Assembly (NCBI RefSeq): GCF_009711205.1
Contig: NZ_WMIG01000030.1
Coordinates: 1 to 39,091, forward strand
Direction of reading: 5' to 3'
DNA: 39,091 nucleotides
DNA from: Paracoccus litorisediminis
Lineage (GTDB): Bacteria > Pseudomonadota > Alphaproteobacteria > Rhodobacterales > Rhodobacteraceae
In this document: positions 7,566-16,535 of the stretch, piece after piece
Numbering within the stretch: the first letter of the stretch is position 1
Layout: each line of letters starts with the position of its first letter
The notes under the pieces: model-generated
The model's input: the letters and a program-made list of their open reading frames with translations, nothing else
Told to the model about the DNA's origin: nothing
The model's database searches: none
Made by a program: the position numbers and the translations under genes

Positions 7566-8312
7566 TTACGACTTTTCGGCGCGGGCACGGGCGATGGCGC
7601 CCTCCAGCCCATCGGCCGGGACGCCACGCAGCATCTCGCCTTCGATGATGAAGGTCGGCGTGCCCATGATCCGCATCTGTTCGGCCAATTGATGGTTCGA
7701 GCGCAGCACGGCCGACACTTCTTCGGTGTTCATCCGGTTCAGGACGGCGGTTCGGTCCACGCCCAGATCGTCGGCCAGCTTGCCCAGGCTCTCCAGATTG
7801 ACCGGACCGCGCATTTCCATCAGCGTGTCATGCGCCTTTTTGTAGGGCTCGGCGCCGGCCTCTTGCTGGACGGCGACCGCGAAGCGCGCGGCAAGGTCGC
7901 TTTCCTGCGTCAGGATCGGGAATTCCTTCAGGATCCAGCGGATATTGCCATCGGCCGCGATCAGCTTCTCCAACTCGGGATGGACCTTCTTACAGACGCC
8001 GCAGCGATAATCGATGAACTCGACCAGCGTGATGTCGCCCTCGGGATTGCCGCCAATCCAGCTATACCCGTCCTCAAAGATCGCGGCCTTGTTGTTTTCG
8101 ACCAGCAGTTGATCGTTCTTGGCCTCATCCGCGACGCGACGTTCTTCAAGGACGTTGATCGCCTCGACCAGGACATTCGGGTTCGCCATCAGGTAATCGC
8201 GCACCGCCTCGCCAAAAGCGGCTTTTTCGGCTTCGTTCATGCTGGCCGGGTCAAAGGCGAGGGCGGGCAGGGCAGTTGCGGCCAGCGCCGCCGCGGTCAG
8301 AATGGCTTTCAT
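7566..8312 (-). CDS. DsbA-family thioredoxin-fold protein (periplasmic)
   Basis: A 248-residue exported protein. The signal peptide is MKAILTAAALAATALPALA, with cleavage probably just after ALA. The mature part starts with a helical region (DYLMANPNVLVEAINVLEE), as in the Com1/ScsC-like DsbA group. Then comes the thioredoxin fold: ITLVEFIDYRCGVCKKVHPE with the redox pair C104-G-V-C107, the helical insertion, and the cis-proline loop MGTPTFII. Members oxidise or isomerise disulfides in periplasmic proteins. The ATG at 8312 is chosen because AAAGGA stands 6 nt upstream and the signal peptide starts there; a longer reading has no support. It is divergent from the aminotransferase gene. Confidence 0.9.
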   Translation of the reverse strand: MKAILTAAALAATALPALAFDPASMNEAEKAAFGEAVRDYLMANPNVLVEAINVLEERRVADEAKNDQLLVENNKAAIFEDGYSWIGGNPEGDITLVEFIDYRCGVCKKVHPELEKLIAADGNIRWILKEFPILTQESDLAARFAVAVQQEAGAEPYKKAHDTLMEMRGPVNLESLGKLADDLGVDRTAVLNRMNTEEVSAVLRSNHQLAEQMRIMGTPTFIIEGEMLRGVPADGLEGAIARARAEKS

Positions 8313-8418
8313 CCGGTGTCCTTTCATTTCGGCACGCAGCTTGGCCTCAAGCGGCAAGGGGCGCAAGGACCCATGCGCCACAGCCACCCGGCTTTCACGC
8401 GGGCTTGACCGCTTGCGC

Positions 8419-8446
8419 TTGACCGCGCCCGTCCAAGTTGTGATAC
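8419..8446 (+). promoter_or_regulatory. Predicted sigma70-type promoter for the aminotransferase operon
   Basis: TTGACC at 8419-8424 and TGATAC at 8441-8446 are separated by 16 bp. This would start transcription near 8453, about 16 nt before the ATG at 8469. It is based on sequence likeness only. Confidence 0.35.
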
Positions 8447-8468
8447 CGCCCAAAACATCGAGGCCGTC

Positions 8469-9605
8469 ATGAGAAATTCGCGCCGGGGGCAGGTCGATCC
8501 CTTTATCGTCATGGATGTGATGGAAGCTGCGCGCCGAGCCGAGGCTGCGGGCCGCCACATCATCCATATGGAGGTGGGCCAACCCTCAACTCCGGCCCCT
8601 TTGGGTGCACGCAAGGCGCTGGCGGCGGCGCTTGACCAGCCGTTGGGCTATACCGTCGCGCTTGGCCTGCCTGAGTTGCGCAAGGGGATCGCGGGGCTTT
8701 ACCGTCGCTGGTATGGGCTCGACCTTGATCCGGCGCGGATCGTGGTGACGCCCGGCTCCAGCGGGGCCTTTATCCTTGCCTTTTCGGCGCTTTTCGATGC
8801 CGGTGACCGTGTTGTCTTGGGCGAGCCCGGCTATCCCAGCTATCGTCAGATCCTGCGCGCCATGTCGCTGGAGCCGGTCGGCATCCAGACCCGGATCGAG
8901 GACCGCTACCAGCCGCGCCCGCAGGATCTGCCCACGGACGCGCAGGGATTGATCCTTGCCTCGCCGGGCAATCCTTCGGGGACGGTGCTGCGCAAGGACG
9001 AACTGGCTGCGCTGACCGGGCGCGCAACTGAGCTTGGCATGGCGGTGATCTCGGATGAGATCTATCACGGGCTGGATTACGGCGCGGGCTTCCATTCCGC
9101 ACTTGAGGTCACGGATGATGTCTTTGTCATCAACAGCTTCTCGAAATATTTCAGCATGACCGGCTGGCGCGTCGGCTGGATGGTGGTTCCCGAAGGCCAT
9201 ATCCGGACGGTTGAGCGGCTGGCGCAAAACATGTTCATCTGCCCGCCTCATGCCAGCCAGTTCGCTGCGTTGGCCGCCCTCGATTGCGTCGAGGAAGCCG
9301 ATGCAAACCTTGCTGTCTACGCAGAAAATCGCCGTTTGATGCTTGAACGCCTGCCGCAGATCGGGTTTGCGCGGATCGCACCGCCCGAGGGCGCTTTCTA
9401 CATCTATGCGGACGTGTCCGACCTGACCGATGACAGCCTTGCCTTTGCTGCCGAGATTCTTGAGCGCGCTGGGGTAGCGGTGACGCCGGGGCTGGACTTC
9501 GACCCCCGTCGCGGCGCGCAGACCCTGCGTTTCAGCTATGCCGGATCCAGCGCCGACATCGCCGAGGGGCTGGACCGCCTTGCGGTCTTCATGGCGGCAA
9601 GATGA
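8469..9605 (+). CDS. Class I/II PLP-dependent aminotransferase
   Basis: A 378-residue fold-type I aminotransferase of the aspartate aminotransferase superfamily. Visible motifs are HMEVGQPSTPAP (substrate-side N-terminus), YTVALGLPELRKGIAGLY, VTPGSSGAF (phosphate loop), SPGNPSGTV (Asn contacting PLP), SDEIYHGLDYG (Asp and Tyr), SFSKYFSMTGWRVGW with the Schiff-base Lys226, and LRFSYAGS with the carboxylate-binding Arg. The amino donor and acceptor cannot be told; aspartate, alanine or an aromatic amino acid are all possible. A GAGG run lies 5 nt before the ATG. Its stop overlaps the start of the amidase gene (ATGA), so the two are translated from one mRNA. Confidence 0.9.
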   Translation: MRNSRRGQVDPFIVMDVMEAARRAEAAGRHIIHMEVGQPSTPAPLGARKALAAALDQPLGYTVALGLPELRKGIAGLYRRWYGLDLDPARIVVTPGSSGAFILAFSALFDAGDRVVLGEPGYPSYRQILRAMSLEPVGIQTRIEDRYQPRPQDLPTDAQGLILASPGNPSGTVLRKDELAALTGRATELGMAVISDEIYHGLDYGAGFHSALEVTDDVFVINSFSKYFSMTGWRVGWMVVPEGHIRTVERLAQNMFICPPHASQFAALAALDCVEEADANLAVYAENRRLMLERLPQIGFARIAPPEGAFYIYADVSDLTDDSLAFAAEILERAGVAVTPGLDFDPRRGAQTLRFSYAGSSADIAEGLDRLAVFMAAR

Positions 9606-10831
9606 GATGGCTGGCCGCCATCCTGCTGATCTGTCTGGCGCTTCCGCTTTGGGGGCAAGAGCAATCTGCGCTGGCGCGGATCGATCCTGACCGCTCGTCG
9701 CTGATTGCCGAGGGCAAGGATCGTGGCAAGCCGCGGCCGCTGGAGTTGCGGCTGGCGATCAGCCATCCGGTGCCTTACCGGGTCTATTTTCTTGACGCGC
9801 CGCCCCGGCTGATCGTCGATTTCCGCGAGATCGATTTCTCCTCGACCGAACCCGCTGCCCTTGCCGGGCATGATCTGGTTCCGGGCCTGCGCTGGGGTCG
9901 TTTTCGCCCCGGTTGGTCGCGGCTGGTGATGGAGCTTTCCGGGCCTTATGCGCTTGCGACCGCGATCCAGTCCTTGCGACAGGACGGGGCCGGGGGTGCG
10001 GACCTGACCTTGCGCATCACCCCGGTCGAGCAGGCGGCATTCAAGCCGCGCGGCAATGCCATGTCGGCGCTGCGCGATCTGCCCACGCCGGCGCGGGTGG
10101 CGTCGGGGCGGACCGCCCGGGCTACCGACCAGCCCCTGCGCATCGCCATTGATCCCGGCCATGGCGGCCATGATCCGGGGGCCGAGGTTGGTGTCATCCG
10201 CGAGGCGGCGGTGATGCTGGGCTTTGCCCGCGAACTGTCCGAAGTGCTGACGCGCGCGGGCTATGAGGTGATCCCGACCCGTCAGGACGACAGTTTTGTG
10301 CCGCTTGAACAGCGCATGACCGTGGCGCGCGGGGGGCAGGCCGACCTGCTGATCTCGCTGCATGCCGATGCCCTGCCTGCGGGCGCTGCGGCGGGCCTGT
10401 CGATCTATTTCTGGGATCAGGATTCGGATGACCGTGCCGCGCGGCAGCTGGCGCTGCACCACGACCGCTCGGATCTTGTGGCCGGGTTGGACCTGACCGG
10501 GACGGATGACTCGGTCGCGGATGCCCTTATGGACCTTGCCCGGCAGGAAACTCAGCCCCGATCCGAGGCTTTCGCAAGATTTCTGGTGTCGGCCCTGAAC
10601 CGCTCGGGGGTGACCATGCACCGCCACCCGGTCAAGGGCGCGGCCTTCTCGGTCCTGAAGTCGCCGGATATCCCTTCGGTCTTGATCGAATTGGGTTTTT
10701 TGACCGATGAGAATGACCGGGCGAACCTTTTCGACCCCGAATGGCGACGCCATACCGCGCAGTCCATCGCCTCGGCTATTGGCGAATGGGCCAAGGACGA
10801 GGCCGTCCGCACGAGCCTTTCGCGACAGTAA
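9602..10831 (+). CDS. N-acetylmuramoyl-L-alanine amidase, AmiC type with AMIN domain
   Basis: A 409-residue periplasmic zinc amidase that cuts the bond between N-acetylmuramic acid and the peptide stem, splitting septal peptidoglycan at division. A signal peptide (MRWLAAILLICLALPLWG) is followed by an AMIN domain at about residues 35-145 (YRVYFLDAPPRLIVDFREID, GRFRPGWSRLVMEL). The Amidase_3 domain covers about residues 178-405. Zinc-site motifs are IDPGHGGHDPGAE (His), the following REAAVML (Glu) and SLHADALP (His); the catalytic-region glutamate is in VLIELGFLTDENDR. It overlaps the aminotransferase stop by 4 bp and is followed after 72 bp by the PBP1A gene, a sensible cell-wall pairing. Confidence 0.93.
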   Translation: MRWLAAILLICLALPLWGQEQSALARIDPDRSSLIAEGKDRGKPRPLELRLAISHPVPYRVYFLDAPPRLIVDFREIDFSSTEPAALAGHDLVPGLRWGRFRPGWSRLVMELSGPYALATAIQSLRQDGAGGADLTLRITPVEQAAFKPRGNAMSALRDLPTPARVASGRTARATDQPLRIAIDPGHGGHDPGAEVGVIREAAVMLGFARELSEVLTRAGYEVIPTRQDDSFVPLEQRMTVARGGQADLLISLHADALPAGAAAGLSIYFWDQDSDDRAARQLALHHDRSDLVAGLDLTGTDDSVADALMDLARQETQPRSEAFARFLVSALNRSGVTMHRHPVKGAAFSVLKSPDIPSVLIELGFLTDENDRANLFDPEWRRHTAQSIASAIGEWAKDEAVRTSLSRQ

Positions 10832-10903
10832 TGGCCGTGTTGCTTTGACGCGGCCGCCCCCCGAGATTAAGATGACAAGAAACTCCCCAGAGGCATATTC
10901 CCG

Positions 10904-13453
10904 TTGATCCGCTTCGTTCTCTCGTTTTTCGGTGCGATCTTCGCGTGGATCGTGACCGGGGTTCTGTTCCTCGCACTGACCATTGGCGGGGTGCTGTGGA
11001 TGTATTCGCGCGATCTGCCCAGCCATGAGCAGCTGGCGCAGTACTCGCCCAAGACCATCAGCCGGGTCTATTCCAGCGAAGGCATGCTGATCGACGAATT
11101 CGCCGAGGAGCGCCGGATTTTCGTTCCGATCGACGAAATTCCCGATCTGGTGAAGCAGGCCTTCATCAGCGCCGAGGACAAGAACTTCTACCACCATCAC
11201 GGCTTCGACCCGCGCGGCATGGCCGGGGCGATGGTGCAGGCGGTGAAGTCGCGCGGTGGCAGTGTGCGCGGTGCGTCGACCATCACCCAGCAGGTGATGA
11301 AAAACTTCCTGCTGAGTTCCGACCGCAGCATCGAGCGCAAGATCAAGGAATTGATCCTTGCCACCCGGCTTGAGCAGACCCTGTCCAAGGACCAGATCCT
11401 TGAGCTGTATCTGAACGAGATCTTCCTTGGGCAGAACAGCTTCGGTGTCGCCGCTGCCGCCCAGACCTATTTCAACAAGTCGCTGGCCCACCTGACCCCA
11501 AGTGAGGCTGCGACCCTTGCCTCGATGCCGCAGGCTCCGGGCCGCTACCACCCGGTCCGTGCCAAGGAACGCGTGACCGAGCGGCGCGACTATGTCCTGC
11601 GCGAGATGTGGCAGAACGGCTATATCGACGAAGCGACCTATAAATCGGAATCCGCGCTGCCGCTGAAATCGGTGCAGAACGGCGATTACCCCTCGTTCCA
11701 GAAGCAATTGCCACCGCGCGGCTATTTCACCGACGAGATCCGCCGGCAATTGTCGCGCGAATTCGGTCAGGATGAGTTCTTTGGCGGTGGCCTTGCCATC
11801 CGCGCCACCATTGAGCCGGACCTGCAAAAGATCGCCGCCCGTGCGCTGCAACGCGCGTTGGAGCGTTTCGATCGCGGCCGTGGCGTCTGGCGCGGCACCC
11901 GCGTCACCATCCCGGCCGAGCAACTGGGTTCCGAGGAGAGCTGGCGCGAGGCGCTGGAGGCCGCGAAAGTACCCCGCGACATCGAGGACTGGTATCCCGC
12001 CGTCGTCCTGTCTCTGGGCCAAAGCGACGCCGAAATCGGCATCGAGGGCGAGGAGGGCACCGCCACCATTCCCGCCAAGGACGTGCAATGGGCGCGCAAG
12101 CGTCAGGCGAACGGTCGTCTTGGAGCCAAGGCCAAGGTCGCCTCGGACCTGCTGGACGTGGGCGACGTGGTGCTGGTCAGGCGCATGGTCGATGACAATA
12201 GCGGGGACTTCATCCGCTGGACCCTGCGCCAGATCCCCGAGATCGAAGGCGGTTTCATGGCGATGAACGTGAACAACGGCCGCGTCATGGCGATGCAGGG
12301 CGGGTTCTCGTATCAAAGCTCGGTCTTCAACCGCGCGACGCAGGCGCAGCGCCAGCCCGGCTCCAGCTTCAAGCCCTTTGTCTATGCGGCGGCGCTGGAC
12401 AGCGGCTTTACCCCGGCGACGATCATCGTCGACGAACCGATCACGGTGAATACGCCCGAAGGGCTGTGGACGCCCAAGAACTCGACCGGGCGCTTTTACG
12501 GCCCGACGCCGATGCGGACCGGCATCGAGCAATCGCGAAACCTGATGACGATCCGGATCGCGCAGGATATCGGCATGAACACGGTCGCCAAATATGCCGA
12601 AAAATTCGGTGTTTATGACCGGTTGTCGCCATTCCTTGCCAACAGTCTTGGCGCGCAGGAAACGACGCTGTTCAAGATGGTCGCGGCCTATGCGATGTTC
12701 GCCAATGGCGGCGAGCGGGTGGAACCGACGCTGGTTGACCGGGTGCAGGACCGTCGCGGCCGCACCATCTATCGTCACGATCAGCGCGAATGCCTGACCT
12801 GCGCCCAGCCGAACCTGCCCGCAGGTGCCGCGCCCGCGATCGCGACCAACCGCGAGCGGGTGATGGACGCGATCACCGCCTATCAGCTGACCTCGATGAT
12901 GGAAGGCGTGGTCAAGCGCGGCTCGGGCCGTGGCGTGGCGCTGCCGGTTCCGGTCGCCGGCAAGACCGGGACCACCAACGACGCCAAGGATGTCTGGTTC
13001 ATCGGTTTCACCTCGAACATCGTGGCGGGCTGCTATCTGGGCTATGACCAGCCGCGTTCGATGGGCGACAGCGCCTATGGCGGCACGTTGTGCGTGCCGG
13101 TGTTCAACGAGTTCATGAAGGAAGTCATCAAGGAGTATGGCGGGACCGAGTTCCGCGTGCCGCCGGGTGGGCATTTCGTGAACATCGACCGCTTCTCGGG
13201 CGCGATCCTTGGCCCCGATGCCAAGGGCGACAATGTGATTGCGGAATATTTCCGCGACGGTCAGGACATCAGCGGTCTTGGCGCGGCCATTGTCGATGGC
13301 GGCTTCGAACGCGTCGATCCCAATACCCTGCCGCTATACCACGACAGCAAGTCGCGCGATCAGGGCAAGGCGGTCACCACCTCGACCGGCAAGAAGAAGG
13401 TCATTCCCAAGAAGGCCGATTTTGGCACCTTGTCCTCGGGCGGCCTATATTGA
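10904..13453 (+). CDS. mrcA: Class A penicillin-binding protein 1A (transglycosylase/transpeptidase)
   Basis: An 849-residue bifunctional peptidoglycan synthase anchored by one N-terminal membrane helix (about residues 8-33). The glycosyltransferase domain (about 50-230) has SAEDKNFYHHHGFD with catalytic Glu91, GASTITQQVMKNFLL and KELILATRLEQTLSK. An OB-like insertion follows at about 290-440. The transpeptidase domain has QPGSSFKPF (SxxK with nucleophile Ser487), EQSRNL (SxN, Ser544) and AGKTGTTN (KTG, Lys687). The start appears to be TTG at 10904: it gives the usual MIRFVLSFFGAIF membrane anchor and has AGAGG about 9 nt upstream, and no ATG lies nearby in frame. It is probably in one unit with the amidase. 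A hairpin follows. Confidence 0.95.
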   Translation: MIRFVLSFFGAIFAWIVTGVLFLALTIGGVLWMYSRDLPSHEQLAQYSPKTISRVYSSEGMLIDEFAEERRIFVPIDEIPDLVKQAFISAEDKNFYHHHGFDPRGMAGAMVQAVKSRGGSVRGASTITQQVMKNFLLSSDRSIERKIKELILATRLEQTLSKDQILELYLNEIFLGQNSFGVAAAAQTYFNKSLAHLTPSEAATLASMPQAPGRYHPVRAKERVTERRDYVLREMWQNGYIDEATYKSESALPLKSVQNGDYPSFQKQLPPRGYFTDEIRRQLSREFGQDEFFGGGLAIRATIEPDLQKIAARALQRALERFDRGRGVWRGTRVTIPAEQLGSEESWREALEAAKVPRDIEDWYPAVVLSLGQSDAEIGIEGEEGTATIPAKDVQWARKRQANGRLGAKAKVASDLLDVGDVVLVRRMVDDNSGDFIRWTLRQIPEIEGGFMAMNVNNGRVMAMQGGFSYQSSVFNRATQAQRQPGSSFKPFVYAAALDSGFTPATIIVDEPITVNTPEGLWTPKNSTGRFYGPTPMRTGIEQSRNLMTIRIAQDIGMNTVAKYAEKFGVYDRLSPFLANSLGAQETTLFKMVAAYAMFANGGERVEPTLVDRVQDRRGRTIYRHDQRECLTCAQPNLPAGAAPAIATNRERVMDAITAYQLTSMMEGVVKRGSGRGVALPVPVAGKTGTTNDAKDVWFIGFTSNIVAGCYLGYDQPRSMGDSAYGGTLCVPVFNEFMKEVIKEYGGTEFRVPPGGHFVNIDRFSGAILGPDAKGDNVIAEYFRDGQDISGLGAAIVDGGFERVDPNTLPLYHDSKSRDQGKAVTTSTGKKKVIPKKADFGTLSSGGLY

Positions 13454-13464
13454 CGACAGGTTTT

Positions 13465-13499
13465 GCGGGGGCGGGCGCTTGCGAGTGGCCCGCCCTCGC
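13465..13499 (+). terminator. Strong hairpin between mrcA and prfB, terminator-like
   Basis: GCGGGGGCGGGC (13465-13476) pairs with GCCCGCCCTCGC (13488-13499), 12 bp with one G-T wobble and an 11-nt loop. The tail is only GTTATCTGTCTT, so termination may be weak. It lies 12 bp after the mrcA stop. Confidence 0.5.
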
Positions 13500-13549
13500 G
13501 TTATCTGTCTTGCCCGATCCGACCCTTCGAGACCCGAAAGAGAGTGCCC

Positions 13550-14677
13550 ATGCGCGCCGAGACCCAAGCCACCATCGAAGCGATCCGCAAATCGCTGAAA
13601 CTGCTCGGCCAGCGCCTGGACTGGGAAACCGCTCCGCATCGGCTTGAAGAGTTGAACGCCATGATCGAGGCGGGCGACATCTGGTCGGACCCGGCCCGTG
13701 CGCAAAAACTGATGCGCGACCGCCAGAAGCTGTCCGACGCGGTCGAGACCTATCGCCGCATCGAGACCGAGCTGACCGACAATATCGAGCTGATCGAACT
13801 GGGCGAGGCCGAAGGCGACACCGAGATCGTCACCGACGCCGAAACCGGGCTGAAAGCCCTGGCCGAACTGGCCGCGCAGAAAGAACTGGAAGCGCTGCTG
13901 AATGGCGAGGCCGACGGCAACGACACCTTCCTTGAGATCAACGCAGGCGCGGGCGGCACGGAAAGCGCCGACTGGGCCAGCATGCTGGCGCGCATGTATG
14001 TCCGCTGGGCCGAGAAAAAGGGCTATACGGTCGAGTTGCTGTCCGAGACGCCCGGCGAGGAAGCGGGCATCCGTTCCGCCGCCTACAAGATTACTGGCCC
14101 CAATGCCTATGGCTGGCTGAAGTCGGAATCGGGCGTGCACCGGCTGGTGCGAATCTCGCCCTACGATTCGGCGGCGCGGCGGCACACGTCCTTCAGCTCG
14201 ATCTGGGTCTATCCGGTGGTTGACGACAATATCGAGATCGTCATCCCGGACAACGAAATCCGCATCGATACCTATCGGTCCTCGGGTGCGGGCGGACAGC
14301 ACGTCAACACCACCGACTCGGCCGTGCGGATCACCCACTTGCCGACAAATATCGTGGTGACCTCATCCGAGAAGTCGCAGCACCAGAACCGGGCCAACGC
14401 CATGGCCGCGCTGAAGGCGCGCCTGTACCAGATGGAACTGGACAAGCGTAACGCCGAGATCAACGCCCAGCATGCCGCCAAGGGCGATGCCGGCTGGGGC
14501 AACCAGATCCGTTCCTACGTCCTGCATCCCTACCAGATGGTGAAGGACCTGCGTACCTCGCACGAGACTTCGGATACGCAAGGCGTGCTGGATGGCGATC
14601 TGGACGCCTTCATGGCGGCGACGCTGGCGCTGGACGTTGCCGGCAAGTCGCGAGCCGAAGCAAACGCCGAAGACTGA
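13550..14677 (+). CDS. prfB: Peptide chain release factor 2
   Basis: A 375-residue class I release factor for UGA and UAA codons. It carries the GGQ motif at residues 248-250 (SSGAGGQHVNTTDSAVR), which triggers peptidyl-tRNA hydrolysis. The anticodon-mimic region reads VRISPYDSAARRHTSF, where SPY stands at the place of the E. coli RF2 tripeptide SPF. The coding sequence is open from the first codon, without the in-frame UGA and +1 shift used to autoregulate RF2 in E. coli. The start at 13550 (MRAETQATIEAIRKSLKLLG) is the family N-terminus and has a GAGAG run 6 nt before; an upstream reading from 13463 adds unrelated residues. A hairpin follows the gene. Confidence 0.96.
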   Translation: MRAETQATIEAIRKSLKLLGQRLDWETAPHRLEELNAMIEAGDIWSDPARAQKLMRDRQKLSDAVETYRRIETELTDNIELIELGEAEGDTEIVTDAETGLKALAELAAQKELEALLNGEADGNDTFLEINAGAGGTESADWASMLARMYVRWAEKKGYTVELLSETPGEEAGIRSAAYKITGPNAYGWLKSESGVHRLVRISPYDSAARRHTSFSSIWVYPVVDDNIEIVIPDNEIRIDTYRSSGAGGQHVNTTDSAVRITHLPTNIVVTSSEKSQHQNRANAMAALKARLYQMELDKRNAEINAQHAAKGDAGWGNQIRSYVLHPYQMVKDLRTSHETSDTQGVLDGDLDAFMAATLALDVAGKSRAEANAED

Positions 14678-14680
14678 AAC

Positions 14681-14703
14681 CTTGGCGCCCGTGGCGCGCC
14701 AAG
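14681..14703 (+). terminator. Probable terminator after prfB
   Basis: CTTGGCGC (14681-14688) pairs perfectly with GCGCCAAG (14696-14703) around a 7-nt loop, 3 bp after the prfB stop. The following CATGGGTATTT is a weak T-tract. Confidence 0.5.
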
Positions 14704-14743
14704 CATGGGTATTTAAGAAACGAAGAAGCCGCTTTGTTGCGCG

Positions 14744-15376
14744 TTACCTTCGGGTTTCGCGCAGCATGTGCAGGGCAAGGCCCGCCAGTACCGTGCCCAT
14801 CAGCCGACGCTGGACCATGCTCCAGCCCGGGTGATCGCCGAGGAAGCGGGCCGCGCGGCCCGCACTGAGGATGATCAGCGCATTCACCGTCAGGCTGATC
14901 GCGATCTGGGTTGTTCCCAAGGTCAGTGCCTGCGTCAGCACAGGGCCCTGCGCCGGGTTGATGAATTGCGGCAGCAGCGACAGGTAAAGCACCGCTGCCT
15001 TTGGGTTCAGCAGATTGGTCAGGAAGCCCATCACGAACAGCCTGCGCGGGCTGTCAGGCGGCAGTTCGCGGAACTGGAACACATTGCGGCCATTCGGGCG
15101 CAATGCCTGCCATGCGAGCCAGCCCAGATAGATCGCGCCCGCGATTCTGAGCGCGTCATAAGCATAGGGCACTGCCATGACGATCGCGGTGATCCCCAGC
15201 ACTGCACAGAGCATGTAGACGACAAAACCCAGCGCGACGCCGCCCAGTGACACCAGCCCGGCACGGCTGCCTTGGCATAGCGTGCGCGAGATCAGGTAGA
15301 TCATGTTCGGCCCCGGCGTCAGCACCATGCCAAGTGCCAAGGCGGAAAAGCCGATCATCGCGGTCAGTTCGGGCAT
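14744..15376 (-). CDS. LysE/RhtB-family amino acid exporter
   Basis: A 210-residue inner-membrane protein with about six hydrophobic helices and the LysE-family signature near its N-terminus, LGMVLTPGPNMIYLISRTL, followed by QGSRAGLVSLGGVALGF. Further family features are GAIYLGWLAWQALRP at the end of helix 3 and FLTNLLNPKAAVLYLSLLPQF. The family exports amino acids such as lysine, threonine or homoserine lactone using the proton motive force; the substrate is not predictable. It starts at the ATG at 15376 and is divergent from the patatin gene. Confidence 0.92.
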   Translation of the reverse strand: MPELTAMIGFSALALGMVLTPGPNMIYLISRTLCQGSRAGLVSLGGVALGFVVYMLCAVLGITAIVMAVPYAYDALRIAGAIYLGWLAWQALRPNGRNVFQFRELPPDSPRRLFVMGFLTNLLNPKAAVLYLSLLPQFINPAQGPVLTQALTLGTTQIAISLTVNALIILSAGRAARFLGDHPGWSMVQRRLMGTVLAGLALHMLRETRR

Positions 15377-15485
15377 CTGTCTCTCCTATCACGCGCACAT
15401 CATCCTTGTGCGAGCGCGGTCAGGCAAGGCTTTGATGCTGCGTTGCGGCAATGTATGCTGCACCTGCATAAGGCATGAGGTTTGC

Positions 15486-16535
15486 ATGGAGCCCAAACGC
15501 ATCAACCTGGCCCTTCAGGGTGGCGGCGCACATGGCGCCTTTGCCTGGGGTGTGATCGAGCGGCTGCTGCAGGAGGAGCGGATCGAGATTGCCGGGATCA
15601 GCGGCACCTCGGCCGGGGCACTGAACGGGGCTGCGCTGGCGGCAGGATTGGCCTGTGGCCCGGGCAAGATCGGGCGCGACGCGGCGCGCGAGAATCTGGA
15701 CTATATCTGGTCGCAGATCGCGCAGGTCAGCGACAATCGCGTCGTGCGCTGGATGCATTCGCTGTTTCCGGTGCCCCGTGCGCTACAGCGTCTGACCGAG
15801 ATGATCTCGCCCTTTGCCTGGTTGGAGGGGTTCACCCGCATCTTCAGCCCCTATGATTGCGGGCCGTTCTACAGCAATCCTCTGGCCGCGATTCTGCGCG
15901 AGATGCCGCATCCCGACCTGACCCGAGGCCGGGGGCCGCGCCTGTTCGTCAGCGCGACGAATGTGCGGACGGGACGTATCCGGGTCTTTGGCGGGGCCGA
16001 GGTGACGGTTGACGCGATTCTTGCCTCGGCCTGCCTGCCGACGCTGTTTCGCGCCGTGGAAATTCCCGATCCGGCAACCGGGCGGCGCGAGGCCTATTGG
16101 GACGGGGGATTTTCGGGCAATCCGGCGCTGTTCCCGCTATTCGCGCCGGATCTGCCGCGCGATGTGGTGATCGTGACGATCAACCCGATGCTGCGCGACA
16201 TGGTCCCACATAGCCCGATGGAGATTCAGGACCGGATCAATGAGATCAGCTTCAACGCCTCGTTGCTGCGCGAATTGCGGGCGATCAACTTCGTCAAGCG
16301 CCTGCATGACGAGGACCGGCTGACCGGTCGCCCGATGAAGAACGTGCTGATCCACATGGTCATGGACGATTTCATGATGGGTTCACTGAGCGCGACGACC
16401 AAGGTCGTGCCCAAGCCCGGCATGGTCGCGGAACTGCGGGAAGCGGGCCGCGCGGCGGCCGAACGCTTCCTGCAGTATCACGGGCAGAACCTTGGGCAGC
16501 GCGATTCGGTGAACCTGCCCGCGCTGTTCGCTTAG
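15486..16535 (+). CDS. Patatin-like phospholipase
   Basis: A 349-residue serine acyl hydrolase of the patatin/RssA group. The oxyanion-hole loop LALQGGGAHGAFAWG stands at the N-terminus, the nucleophile Ser42 is in GTSAGALNG, and the catalytic Asp206 of the Ser-Asp dyad is in YWDGGFSGNP. The remaining sequence (SATNVRTGRIRVFGG, SACLPTLFRAVEI) fits bacterial patatins, which release fatty acids from lipids. There is no signal peptide, so it is likely cytosolic. The start at 15486 places the glycine-rich loop at about residue 10 as in relatives. Its last 4 bp overlap the end of psuG on the other strand. Confidence 0.92.
   Translation: MEPKRINLALQGGGAHGAFAWGVIERLLQEERIEIAGISGTSAGALNGAALAAGLACGPGKIGRDAARENLDYIWSQIAQVSDNRVVRWMHSLFPVPRALQRLTEMISPFAWLEGFTRIFSPYDCGPFYSNPLAAILREMPHPDLTRGRGPRLFVSATNVRTGRIRVFGGAEVTVDAILASACLPTLFRAVEIPDPATGRREAYWDGGFSGNPALFPLFAPDLPRDVVIVTINPMLRDMVPHSPMEIQDRINEISFNASLLRELRAINFVKRLHDEDRLTGRPMKNVLIHMVMDDFMMGSLSATTKVVPKPGMVAELREAGRAAAERFLQYHGQNLGQRDSVNLPALFA

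Noticed and set aside
9536..13174. A 1212-codon open frame on the minus strand
   Set aside because: It is the antisense of the aminotransferase, amidase and PBP1A genes; its sequence has no domain and open antisense frames are normal at this GC content.
15454..15470. TATGC-N7-GCATA inverted repeat between the LysE and patatin genes
   Set aside because: The arms are only 5 bp, and no promoter could be placed around it with confidence.
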